From Flavobacterium sp. J27 (lineage in GTDB: Bacteria > Bacteroidota > Bacteroidia > Flavobacteriales > Flavobacteriaceae): a DNA stretch of 64,000 bases. The stretch spans positions 1 through 64,000 of the forward strand of contig NZ_PJQW01000015.1 of the NCBI RefSeq assembly GCF_004303025.1, written 5' to 3'. A program made the position numbers and the translations under genes. The notes below the pieces were generated by a model, which was given only the letters and a program-made list of their open reading frames with translations, was not told the origin of the DNA and made no database searches. Positions 36,000-43,358 of this stretch are shown here, piece after piece; the stretch's first letter is position 1; the number at the start of each line of letters is the position of its first letter.

Positions 36000-37037
36000 T
36001 TATTTGAGTAAGTTATATTTCGTGATAGAGTCTACAGCAGCTAAAATGGTATTTTCCTGTGTGGCAATTGGTTTCCAATGCAATGTGTTTTTTGCTTTTT
36101 GGTTGCTCACATTTCGATTCATTTTGGTAAGTAAAACACCCTCTTTGGCTTGTGCATTGAAAAGAGAAACGATTTTCAAAACAAAGTTTGGAAGTTTTCT
36201 TGAAGATACTTTTTGTGCAATTTCAGGTCGTTTGTTTCTTAAAAGTTCCGCAATTTTGGGTAAGGAAATTTGTCCGTCTGCTGATGCAATAAAGCGATTT
36301 CCGTTAGCCTCTGGTGTTTCCATTGCTCGAATATGCAAATCAGCAACATCTCTAACATCTACCACATTCAAAGGAATATTGGGAATGGCTTTCATTGTTC
36401 CATTTAGCAAATTCTCCAATAAATGAAAACTACCTGAAACGTGGGCATCCAAGGATGGGCCTAAAATTGCCACAGGGTTAATAGTCACAAACTCCAAATC
36501 GCCTCCTTCCTTTTCTATAAACTCCCAAGCTGCCTTTTCTGCAAGGGTTTTAGACCGCTCATATACGGAAACTGCTTTATTGTTGGTGTTTGTCCAGTCT
36601 TTTTCAGTTGTGGTTCTGTTTTTGTCAAATTGGGTAAAGCCAACCGCTCCAAAATTAGAAGTCATTATTACTTTTTTTACACCTTCCTTTTTGGCAAACT
36701 TCAAAACTCGTAAGATACCTTCTCTTGCAGGTCTAATAGCTTCTTCTTCATCTTTAGGTTTATCGAAAAACACAGGTGAAGCTACACTTAAAACATAAAT
36801 GCAACCTTTTATTGCATTGTCCCAATTTTCATTTTTGGTGAGTTCGGTTTGTACAAATGATAGATTTTCAAATGACTCAATGCCATTTGCTTTTAAGGTG
36901 TTTTTGACCTGATCTACACTTTTAAGATTTCTAACGGTTGCTCTTACTTTGTAGCCTTTTTCTAATAGTTGTAGAATAATTTGCATTCCAACAAAACCAG
37001 TTCCGCCTGTTACTAATACTGTTTCTTGATTTTTCAT
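36000..37037 (-). CDS. NAD(P)-dependent epimerase/dihydroflavonol-reductase-like SDR (cassette 9)
   Basis: 345 residues, extended SDR. Rossmann motif TGGTGFVGMQIILQLLEKGY (~10-29); RATVRNLKSVDQVK supplies Arg/Lys for NADP. The catalytic pair is in VYERSKTLAEKAAWEF (YxxxK). FVTINPVAILGPSL follows. The family reduces aldehydes or ketones (methylglyoxal- or flavonol-reductase-like); substrate unknown. First gene of a three-gene operon inside one cassette, with its own promoter and operator. Confidence 0.87.
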   Translation of the reverse strand: MKNQETVLVTGGTGFVGMQIILQLLEKGYKVRATVRNLKSVDQVKNTLKANGIESFENLSFVQTELTKNENWDNAIKGCIYVLSVASPVFFDKPKDEEEAIRPAREGILRVLKFAKKEGVKKVIMTSNFGAVGFTQFDKNRTTTEKDWTNTNNKAVSVYERSKTLAEKAAWEFIEKEGGDLEFVTINPVAILGPSLDAHVSGSFHLLENLLNGTMKAIPNIPLNVVDVRDVADLHIRAMETPEANGNRFIASADGQISLPKIAELLRNKRPEIAQKVSSRKLPNFVLKIVSLFNAQAKEGVLLTKMNRNVSNQKAKNTLHWKPIATQENTILAAVDSITKYNLLK

Positions 37038-37096
37038 TTTTTTACTTTTTGACTATTAATGATGATGCAAATTTCTGTATTAGTTGGTAGAATTAG

Positions 37097-37134
37097 TTTA
37101 TTGAGAAGTCCAAAAATACTTTATTGAGAAGTCC
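37097..37134 (-). promoter_or_regulatory. cassette-borne promoter between two operator repeats
   Basis: The 15-mer GGACTTCTCAATAAA (minus strand) is present twice, at 37120-37134 and 37097-37111, start-to-start 23 bp. The -7 box TATTTTTG (37111-37118) lies between the copies. No good -33 TTTG is seen, as expected for an activator-dependent promoter. The AraC regulator at 34844-35623 in the same cassette is the likely ligand. Confidence 0.6.
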
Positions 37135-37168
37135 GATTTTTGTAAAAGCCCAATTTTTTCAGACTTGT

Positions 37169-37293
37169 AGCTAACGTTCTCGGACTTTACGTTCTGGCGG
37201 GTTTCGAAGTACAAATTTTCAATTTATTTCTAAAGTTCATTAAAAGCACAAAACTGCACGTCAGCCCGCCTGACGCAAAACCTGTGTTAGCGA
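37169..37293 (-). repeat. attC-like site 9
   Basis: Minus-strand order: inverse core CGCTAAC (37286-37292), arm ACAGGTTTTGCGTCAGGCGG, loop, matching arm ending in CCGCCAGAACGTAAAGTCC, and core GTTAGCT (37169-37175). The arms pair over ~20 bases with bulges. It separates the HAD cassette from the three-gene cassette. Confidence 0.8.
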
Positions 37294-37297
37294 TAGG

Positions 37298-37942
37298 TTA
37301 ATTAAGTCGTTCAATATCGAAATCATCAAACCTATCAATTTTATAGTCTGCAATGTCAAAATTTAATAATGCGTTGTCATTGGTAAAAGCAATAACTGTC
37401 ATACCTGCTTTCTTTGCTGCCAACATACCTGAATATGAATCTTCGATTGCAATACAGTTTTTAGCAGTAATATTGAGTTTGGCTGCTGTTGTCAAATAGA
37501 TAGCAGGGTCTGGTTTTCCGTTTTCTTCAAAATCGGCTGATGAAACTGCATCAAACAGGTGTTCAATTTCTAACTTTTGCAAAACTGTTGGTATTATTTT
37601 ATTGGGCGAATTTGTTGCAAGTCCAATTTTAAATTTTTTGGATTTTAGATTTTCTATAAAATTCTTAACACCATTAATTTTACAGTCTTCATTTTCAATA
37701 AGTTCTATAACCTTGTCAATAACCATTTGTTCTACAACGTCTAATCCTTTATCTTGCCAAGGAAATTTATCGAACCAAAATCTTGTAACTTCGAAAGTCG
37801 TCATTGACTTTGTTAGTTTAGAATATTCATCTGTTACTTTTACGCCCAATGAAGTAAAAACTTCTCTCTCAGCCTTTTTCCAAAGACACTCAGAATCTAC
37901 AATTACTCCGTCCATGTCGAATATGACCGCTTTTTTTATCAT
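37298..37942 (-). CDS. HAD-superfamily phosphatase, beta-PGM/HxpB-like (cassette 8)
   Basis: 214 residues. Motif I VIFDMDGVIVDSE (~8-20, nucleophile Asp10 and Asp12), motif II IGLATNSPN with Thr/Ser (~105), Lys in FEENGKPDPAIYL, motif IV IAIEDSYSGMLAAKKAGM. Subfamily IA with helical cap, resembling sugar-phosphate phosphatases (2-deoxyglucose-6-phosphatase, HxpB) or beta-phosphoglucomutase. The cassette-to-gene fit is tight: the stop is 5 bp from site 9 and the start is 39 bp from site 8. Confidence 0.88.
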   Translation of the reverse strand: MIKKAVIFDMDGVIVDSECLWKKAEREVFTSLGVKVTDEYSKLTKSMTTFEVTRFWFDKFPWQDKGLDVVEQMVIDKVIELIENEDCKINGVKNFIENLKSKKFKIGLATNSPNKIIPTVLQKLEIEHLFDAVSSADFEENGKPDPAIYLTTAAKLNITAKNCIAIEDSYSGMLAAKKAGMTVIAFTNDNALLNFDIADYKIDRFDDFDIERLN

Positions 37943-37979
37943 GTCTATTTGTCAATTTATAGCCGTTTGTGTTACTTAC

Positions 37980-38146
37980 CGTTAACGTTCTGTCTCTAGT
38001 GGTAGTTGTGTAAATTTATAGTAAAAGTTAACAAATACAAAACTCCTCATGGAATTTTCGGAGACTCGTGCACAATGTGCGAGTTGGCGTAGCAAAATTC
38101 GGAAGTAATCCAAGCCTAGCAATTGCTACAAATGGCTGTTAGCTGC
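37980..38146 (-). repeat. attC-like site 8
   Basis: Minus-strand order: inverse core AGCTAAC (38138-38144), arm AGCCATTTGTAGCAATTGCT, long interior with GGAATTTT/AAAATTCC-type pairing shared with sites 5, 6 and 11, returning arm and core GTTAACG (37982-37988). 167 bp long. The interior CGAGTCTCCGAAAATTCC is nearly identical to that in site 6. Confidence 0.8.
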
Positions 38147-38152
38147 TGGCTT

Positions 38153-38404
38153 TTATTCCTTTTTTAGATGTCTTTTTTTTATTATTTTATTCATCCAAAT
38201 TGTTGTTAAAATAAAAGCTGTAAGAGAAGTAATTCATCCACAAAGAATAGCTAATATAGGCATTACGAATTCAGGATTTCCATTTGCATTAAATCTTTTT
38301 GAAGGATTAATATATTCTACAATTTCAAACGTTTTTATATATACAATCCAACTTGCCAATAATGTGAATGAAATACTAATTGTATATCGGATAAATGTTT
38401 TCAT
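38153..38404 (-). pseudogene. small two-span membrane protein with in-frame TGA (cassette 7, second gene)
   Basis: Frame from ATG 38404: MKTFIRYTISISFTLLASWI, a charged loop (INPSKRFNANGNPEF), VMPILAILCG, then TGA at 38236-38234, then ITSLTAFILTTIWMNKIIKK and RHLKKE, stop at 38153. Without the stop it would be an 83-residue protein with two membrane spans. ATG overlaps the TGA of the upstream gene (ATGA), a translational-coupling signature. TGG-to-TGA at a Gly-Trp position is the simplest explanation. Ends 7 bp from site 8. Confidence 0.6.
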
Positions 38405-38691
38405 AGTTTGGCTTTTTTGGATAATCTTATAGTAAAGATTATTACGGTTATTAAACTAACATAACTCAGTAAAAATTTGAAAGATGAAGTATGAAAATTT
38501 CTAATAATTAACAAAGTAAAATAACCAAAAAGTATGAAAAAAATAATGTTTAAAATGTTCTTTGTCGTGCTCTTAAATTTTCCAAAATAATCAAATTGGT
38601 TAATTAATATGACGGTTAAGAATGGAACGAAAAGTAAAAAAAAGAAAGAATAAGCAATCAAAGTTCCAAAACCAAAATCAATTCCAGTCAT
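38401..38691 (-). CDS. small membrane protein (cassette 7, first gene)
   Basis: 96 residues with three hydrophobic stretches (FGTLIAYSFFFLLFVPFLTV ILINQF in two pieces, NIIFFILFGYFTLLIIRNF, FLLSYVSLITVIIFTIRL). Basic C-terminus RLSKKAKL. No family recognised. It overlaps the next gene by ATGA, so the pair is probably translated together. It starts 60 bp inside attC-like site 7. Confidence 0.55.
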   Translation of the reverse strand: MTGIDFGFGTLIAYSFFFLLFVPFLTVILINQFDYFGKFKSTTKNILNIIFFILFGYFTLLIIRNFHTSSFKFLLSYVSLITVIIFTIRLSKKAKL

Positions 38692-38750
38692 AATCCTTTT
38701 TTTATTAATTAGACATTTTTCAACGTTACAATTCAGTTTTGTGTACTTAC

Positions 38751-38915
38751 CGCTAACCTAACGTTTTGGGCTATGAGTAGTTGCGTGGGTTACCACTTAA
38801 CTTTGCAAGTACACACCTAACTGACACTAGCGCAGCAAACTGACGTAAGCAAAATCCGCGAGGATTTTCAGAACTAGGCGAGAACAAGCAATTACTTATA
38901 GCCATTGTTGGCAGG
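38751..38915 (-). repeat. attC-like site 7
   Basis: Minus-strand order: inverse core TGCCAAC (38907-38913), arm AATGGCTATAAGTAATTGCT, loop, arm CGCAACTACTCATAGCCCAA, and core GTTAGG or GTTAGC (two overlapping copies, 38752-38762). The inverse core is the exact complement of GTTGGCA, the core that opens the same cassette at 40485-40491, and does not match the adjacent core. The end of the upstream gene lies inside its first arm. Confidence 0.85.
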
Positions 38916-40478
38916 CGTAATTATTTGTTTGTCAATACGTTTTCCGTTCTTGTCTAATGTGTATAAATATATTTCTTGTTTTACATCTATTGGTAGTTCC
39001 GTTTTCTTTCCTGATTTTATTATTGTTGTAAAATATGGAACTTTTTTAATATAATCGTACTGGTTTGCAATCTCATTACCAAAGAACAATGCAATTTGAA
39101 CATCATTTTCAGTACTGTTTTTGTATTGATATGATGCTGTCATATTTTCCATTTGAATTTCTGTAGCGTTGTTAAGAATCAAATAATCTATGGAGTTTAA
39201 TCTTTCATTATCAAAAAGGTTGCTGTTAATAATTCCATATTTTGATTTAATATGTTTTCTATATAAATTTAGATGCGTTTGGCTAATGGTAAGTGGGTCA
39301 ATATTATAGTTGTTCTTAAAAACGGTAGCCATCCATTCTTTTCCTCTGCTTGTTGGTTTTTCAAGTATATGGTCAATTCCAGCTAAGACCACAACTTTAC
39401 TGTTTGGGTTAATTAAAAAGGTTTTATTGTATAAATTTTCCGCTTGACCAATTTCCCTGTTTTTACTGTTGTCTGTGTTTTCATAAGCTATAAATTTAAA
39501 TCCTAATTCTTTCGCCTTTCTTATAAGATTCGAGTAGTTCTGTTCACTCGTGTAAAAACCTGTTTCAAGAACAGGATAGGAATTCACTAAATTCAATATG
39601 CTGTCTTGTTTGGTGTTTAGTGCCTCCAAGGCCAGATAATTATAGCCTATTTCTTTTAAGTTTTTTAACAAATCGGAAACTAATATCCTATGATTGGGAT
39701 AAAAGTGATTTTCATTTATCATTACAATGTTATGCTTTTCAGCTTCTTTAATAATTGTATCAATAACCTGCGAATTAAAAACTGAATTTTCTCCTATTAT
39801 TTCAGAAATAGTGTCATTTGGTTTAAATCTCGATTCGAATTTGTTCAAATAGGTTTCATAAAATTCATTCTTTCCGAGAAACGAAGAAAACGTAAGCTCC
39901 ATTTGTAGTTTAGACCATTCCTCTTGTTTGTCGTAGGTTGGAAATTCACTTATTTCATTGAGTGCAGCGTAGAATTTATTGGAAGGTTGATGTTTTTTCA
40001 CAATGTCAAAAACTGTACTGATTTGTTTTCTATAAGTAGAGCCTAATTCTAAACTCTTGAAAATATTGTTCAAATCAATTTCTAAAGTTCTTTTTGAGTT
40101 TTTTGCCAGCGGATTCCCTATAAAGCATATCGTTTGATTATTGATTACTGTGTCAAAAACAATAAGTTCTTTTGGGTAGCTTTGGTTGCTTCTTTTTGAA
40201 ACAGTTACAAAATATTCGTATGGAGGCTCATCAGTTTTGCCATAAACTAAAACACTATCTAACAGTTTAAATTTCTCATTGCGGATAATTTTCTTTAATT
40301 CCTTTTTGTTAGTTGTATAGGTTATATCCGCTGGTGTTTTAAAATATAGTTGCAGGGAATCATTTATTATATGAATGCTAAAGTTTCTAACGTATCTATT
40401 TTGTTCAAAATGTTCACTTATTTTTGGTGAACATCCAAGTAAAATAAAAAGTATTGATATGAATGTTAGTTTCTTCAT
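38892..40478 (-). CDS. EreA/ChaN/TIKI-like superfamily lipoprotein (cassette 6)
   Basis: About 528 residues from ATG 40478 (MKKLTFISILFILLGCSPK, lipobox LLGC). The N-terminal ~200 residues are unassigned. The C-terminal half shows the erythromycin-esterase/ChaN-like pattern: NIVMINENHFYPNHRILVSD (~257-276), NYLALEALNTKQ, GFKFIAYEN and VVVLAGIDHILEK. The family includes hydrolases and heme-binding ChaN, so activity is uncertain. The last residues (ANNGYK) are encoded by the attC arm of site 7. A second relative lies at 62599-63816. Confidence 0.65.
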   Translation of the reverse strand: MKKLTFISILFILLGCSPKISEHFEQNRYVRNFSIHIINDSLQLYFKTPADITYTTNKKELKKIIRNEKFKLLDSVLVYGKTDEPPYEYFVTVSKRSNQSYPKELIVFDTVINNQTICFIGNPLAKNSKRTLEIDLNNIFKSLELGSTYRKQISTVFDIVKKHQPSNKFYAALNEISEFPTYDKQEEWSKLQMELTFSSFLGKNEFYETYLNKFESRFKPNDTISEIIGENSVFNSQVIDTIIKEAEKHNIVMINENHFYPNHRILVSDLLKNLKEIGYNYLALEALNTKQDSILNLVNSYPVLETGFYTSEQNYSNLIRKAKELGFKFIAYENTDNSKNREIGQAENLYNKTFLINPNSKVVVLAGIDHILEKPTSRGKEWMATVFKNNYNIDPLTISQTHLNLYRKHIKSKYGIINSNLFDNERLNSIDYLILNNATEIQMENMTASYQYKNSTENDVQIALFFGNEIANQYDYIKKVPYFTTIIKSGKKTELPIDVKQEIYLYTLDKNGKRIDKQIITPANNGYK

Positions 40479-40484
40479 TATGAC

Positions 40485-40651
40485 TGCCAACGGTCTGCCG
40501 CTTGTGGCAGTTGCGTAAATTTAAGCCTAAAAATTACAAGTACAAAACTCTTCATGGAATTTTCGGAGACCCGAGCACTTTGTGCGAACTGACGAAGTAA
40601 AATTCCGAACACAAACCAAGCCTAGCAATTGATCGAAACGGCTGTTAGCAG
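40485..40651 (-). repeat. attC-like site 6
   Basis: Minus-strand order: inverse core TGCTAAC (40644-40650), arm AGCCGTTTCGATCAATTGCT, interior GGAATTTTACTTCGTCAG and CGAAAATTCC, arm CGCAACTGCCACAAGCGGCA, core GTTGGCA (40485-40491). The inverse core exactly matches the complement of GTTAGCA at 41319, the start of its own cassette, and mismatches the neighbouring core. 167 bp, nearly identical in layout to site 5. Confidence 0.88.
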
Positions 40652-40654
40652 GCG

Positions 40655-41299
40655 TTATTTCAACAATTCAAAAATTGCATTTTTTTTAGTCGTTCCGTAA
40701 AAATCTTCTGATTTTATTTTGTTGTTTTTAAAATTCAAAACTCTTGTGAAATTTGATTCAAAATGATAGTAGCTGTAAATATCATATGCAGTGATTATTA
40801 AGGCGCTTAATATATTAATATCTCGTAATTCAATATTTATTATAGAACCTTGTATAAACGTTTCTACAATTGGAAGTTCGTCCTTTTTAAGTTCTGATTT
40901 TGGGATTTTAAGTTGTCCATCAAAATCTGTGTAATAATATTTTTCATTGTATTTAATATGACCCATAGATTTGCTAATCTTTTTATCAATAAATTTTACA
41001 ATTAGTGTGTCAAATACATTTGATTTATCGTAAATTCTCTCAATTTGCGTTTCACTTTTAATATTCTCTTCAGAATCGCCAAAATCTAAAATTATTTTGC
41101 TCTTTTTTATTGTGTACGTTCCTTTTCCAAACCAAGTTTGTCCATCATCGGTTTTAAATATATGCTCAAATTTGTTTGTTTTAGGGAATAATAAATATTT
41201 ATTGCTAAACATTAAAGAATTCTTCTGTGAATAGATTAATGTATCTTGAGCAAACATTTTGACAGTTACTAGGAGAAAAATAAATAAAGTTTTTTTCAT
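40655..41299 (-). CDS. secreted hypothetical protein (cassette 5)
   Basis: 214 residues with signal peptide MKKTLFIFLLVTVKMFAQ. Mature beta-rich protein: GQTWFGKGTYTIKKSKIILD, TLIVKFIDKKISKSMGHIKY, IVETFIQGSIINIELRDIN. The stop is 4 bp from site 6 and the start is 20 bp from site 5, so the gene fills the cassette. No family recognised. Confidence 0.65.
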   Translation of the reverse strand: MKKTLFIFLLVTVKMFAQDTLIYSQKNSLMFSNKYLLFPKTNKFEHIFKTDDGQTWFGKGTYTIKKSKIILDFGDSEENIKSETQIERIYDKSNVFDTLIVKFIDKKISKSMGHIKYNEKYYYTDFDGQLKIPKSELKKDELPIVETFIQGSIINIELRDINILSALIITAYDIYSYYHFESNFTRVLNFKNNKIKSEDFYGTTKKNAIFELLK

Positions 41300-41318
41300 A
41301 CGATTTTTCGATAATGAC

Positions 41319-41485
41319 TGCTAACGATGAGCCGCTTGTAGCAGTTGCGTAAATTTAAGCCAAAAGATTACAAGTACAAAACTCCTCGTGGAATTTTCGG
41401 AGACCCGAGCACTTTGTGCGAACTGACGAAGTAAAATTCCGAACGCAAGCCAAGCCTAGCAATTGCAACAAACGGCTGTTAGCAG
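41319..41485 (-). repeat. attC-like site 5
   Basis: Minus-strand order: inverse core TGCTAAC (41478-41484), arm AGCCGTTTGTTGCAATTGCT, interior with GGAATTTTACTTCGTCAG and the small hairpin GCAC-AAA-GTGC, arm CGCAACTGCTACAAGCGGCT, core GTTAGCA (41319-41325). 167 bp. Its arms pair over ~20 bases with unpaired bases on one side, as in integron attC sites. Confidence 0.88.
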
Positions 41486-41492
41486 CTGGCTT

Positions 41493-41996
41493 TTATTTAA
41501 ATATTTTAATAATTTTTTTCACTATGCTTTCAGTTTTTTGTTTGTCAAGATTTGCTTTCCAATTTACATCAAATTTTTCTTCACTATTTGCTCCGTTTTG
41601 AGATGAAGTTACAACAACAGCTTTAAATGGGCCAGTTCCTCTTTCTGTATAATAAATTTCATTTTCTTCTTTAAATTCGCGACTAAATTCAATTTTTACA
41701 ATTGTTTTTTCTGAGTTCGTCAGGTAAATATTGCAATCAGCCCATTTTGGAGTTTTCCCATTTTTATAAAAAAAAGCTACAACCTGTTCAAACGATAATT
41801 CTTTATTCTGTATTTTTTTCCAAGTTTTTAAATATTCATTTTCTTCTTCAGATAAATATTCTCTAATATTCCAGTCACTAGGTTGTAAAATGAATTTATA
41901 ATTTTCAGAAATTTCATTAAAGCAAAATCTTTCAGTTATCTCACGCAAATGAATTATTAAAAGTTTAAAATTTTCTATAAATTTTTCTTTTGTCAT
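41493..41996 (-). CDS. cytoplasmic hypothetical protein (cassette 4, second gene)
   Basis: 167 residues, no signal or membrane span. Helical N-terminal half (FIENFKLLIIHLREITERFC), then strands with many charged residues (NIYLTNSEKTIVKIEFSREF, RGTGPFKAVVVTSSQNGANS). Possibly an immunity- or SMI1-like small protein, but no motif is decisive. It lies 52 bp after the lipoprotein gene; a remnant half-site sits between them. Confidence 0.55.
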   Translation of the reverse strand: MTKEKFIENFKLLIIHLREITERFCFNEISENYKFILQPSDWNIREYLSEEENEYLKTWKKIQNKELSFEQVVAFFYKNGKTPKWADCNIYLTNSEKTIVKIEFSREFKEENEIYYTERGTGPFKAVVVTSSQNGANSEEKFDVNWKANLDKQKTESIVKKIIKIFK

Positions 41997-42020
41997 CTTT
42001 ATCCACTGTTTTTTTAAGCT

Positions 42021-42038
42021 TACTAGCTGTTACCAGTA
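42021..42038 (-). repeat. remnant half attC-like site between two genes of cassette 4
   Basis: TACTGGTAACAGCTAGTA resembles the inverse-core end of the sites (GTAACAGC versus CTAACAGC), but the other arm is missing. It may be what is left of a site lost by deletion, which would explain why two unrelated genes share cassette 4. Confidence 0.3.
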
Positions 42039-42048
42039 GTTTTTTTAT

Positions 42049-42600
42049 TTAAAACGATTTGTACGTTTTCCAATTTACGTCTTCTTTATTGTAGCTTGTA
42101 AGTTCGTATTGCTTATATTTCGCTTGTAGTTTCGAAAGTCTATTTTGAAATTCTTGCAAGTCTTTTGTATAAATGACATATTCTCTAAAACCCGAAGTTG
42201 TTATAACAATTGGAACAATTGAGTTTAAATCTTTTTCAAATATTTCAAAAATGTCATCTTCTAAATTATTCAATTCAGGTTCTTTTTCTATTTGTGGCAA
42301 TCCATTTTCATCAGGAAATTTTACTTGAAATGCAATTCCGCAGCCTGTAGAATAATTTTTATTTCCCGCAATTTTGTCGCAACCAACATTTTTTCGGATT
42401 AACATTGGTTTTCCATTATTTTCTGATTTTAGTATTGACCAGCTTTCAGGAATGTTTAATATTTCTTCACTTTGTTCGGTTACTTTCTTATTAAAAATTT
42501 TGTCAAATATTCCCATTTTATTTGTTTGTGAGTTTGTGCAACTTATTAAAGATGTAATTGTTAAAGTTAAAAAAGTTAAAATTTTAATATTTAGTTTCAT
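42049..42600 (-). CDS. lipoprotein, unknown function (cassette 4, first gene)
   Basis: 183 residues. Lipobox LTITSLISCTNSQ. Mature part: ILNIPESWSILKSENNGKPM, GYTCGIAF-like segment NKNYSTGCGIAFQVKFPDE, IVPIVITTSGFREYVIYTKD. The final segment (YVIYTKDLQEFQNRLSKL) resembles DUF695/immunity-type proteins that process a second subunit. Starts 31 bp from site 3. Confidence 0.6.
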   Translation of the reverse strand: MKLNIKILTFLTLTITSLISCTNSQTNKMGIFDKIFNKKVTEQSEEILNIPESWSILKSENNGKPMLIRKNVGCDKIAGNKNYSTGCGIAFQVKFPDENGLPQIEKEPELNNLEDDIFEIFEKDLNSIVPIVITTSGFREYVIYTKDLQEFQNRLSKLQAKYKQYELTSYNKEDVNWKTYKSF

Positions 42601-42630
42601 AGATTTTTCTGTTTTCTACGGCAAAATTAC

Positions 42631-42766
42631 AGCTAACGTTCCGCGACTACAAGTATTGGCGTAAACCATTACCAAGCCATTTCAAATATAAACTAATTTT
42701 AGAAAATTCGGAGAATTTTCGGAATAGTACTGACCTAGCCATTACTTGTAACCGCAGTTGTGTGTA
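42631..42766 (-). repeat. attC-like site 3
   Basis: Minus-strand order: inverse core ACACAAC (42757-42763), arm TGCGGTTACAAGTAATGGCT, loop with GAAAATTC repeats, arm CGCCAATACTTGTAGTCGCG, core GTTAGCT (42631-42637). The inverse core matches the complement of GTTGTGT (43225-43231), the start of its own cassette, and extends to ten bases; it does not match the adjacent core. The upstream gene ends inside its first arm. Confidence 0.9.
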
Positions 42767-43190
42767 GTTTTTTTGACCATTCAACTAATTTTTCTCTGAC
42801 TTTGTCAAACTCTTTGCTTTTCATCCATTGTTTTTCAATCAGATAAAATCCATTTTCACCTTCAATTTCAATAACTTGGTCGTAAGTGTCTATTTCTCCT
42901 ATATTTTTAATTTCCGAAAACATTATTTTAGTTCGTGTTTTCCAACGTCCAGGAATTACAATAAAGTCCGCTCCAATTTTCAAACCTCCAACATTGAATT
43001 TATTAATAAAAAGCCAGAGAAAAGCAATTCCCATTGCAATTGTCAAAAGAAAAAACACCAACGTTATAATTCGTAACCAGATTTCTCCGTTTCCAATTGT
43101 TACAGCACCAAACATTGTCGCCATAATTAATCCTCCAATTCCAACAAATAAGTATTTAAAAGGAGGTCGATATCTATATTCGTTTATCAA
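42735..43190 (-). CDS. small membrane protein (cassette 3)
   Basis: 151 residues with two transmembrane segments (YLFVGIGGLIMATMFGAVTI and IITLVFFLLTIAMGIAFLWL), then a PH-like cytoplasmic domain (VGGLKIGADFIVIPGRWKTR, IKNIGEIDTYDQVIEIEGEN, FYLIEKQWMKSKEFDKVREK). The last ten residues (HTTAVTSNG region) are encoded by the first arm of attC-like site 3, and the stop lies 31 bp inside it. Confidence 0.65.
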   Translation of the reverse strand: MINEYRYRPPFKYLFVGIGGLIMATMFGAVTIGNGEIWLRIITLVFFLLTIAMGIAFLWLFINKFNVGGLKIGADFIVIPGRWKTRTKIMFSEIKNIGEIDTYDQVIEIEGENGFYLIEKQWMKSKEFDKVREKLVEWSKKLHTTAVTSNG

Positions 43191-43222
43191 TTATTTTCTT
43201 GTTTATCTGATATTCTAAAATT

Positions 43223-43358
43223 ACACACAACGTTTTGCAGATTTGCGATGGGCGGGCTTTTTAGAACAAATGTTTATTCGGAGCACAAAACTTTCGGCTT
43301 CCACAAAACTGTCTGCGGTGCACGAAACCCCGCCTAATGCAAATGTGCTGTTATGCGT
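43223..43358 (-). repeat. attC-like site 2
   Basis: Minus-strand order: inverse core GCATAAC (43350-43356), arm AGCACATTTGCATTAGGCGG, ~70-base loop, arm GCCCGCCCATCGCAAATCTG, core GTTGTGT (43225-43231). The inverse core complements GTTATGC at 44050-44056, the start of its own cassette (9 bases including GT), and mismatches the adjacent core. Its GCATAAC supplies the TAA stop of the cassette gene. Confidence 0.9.

Noticed and set aside
38234..38236. In-frame TGA as selenocysteine
   Set aside because: No SECIS-like hairpin follows, no redox context exists in a membrane segment, and Trp is the natural residue there.
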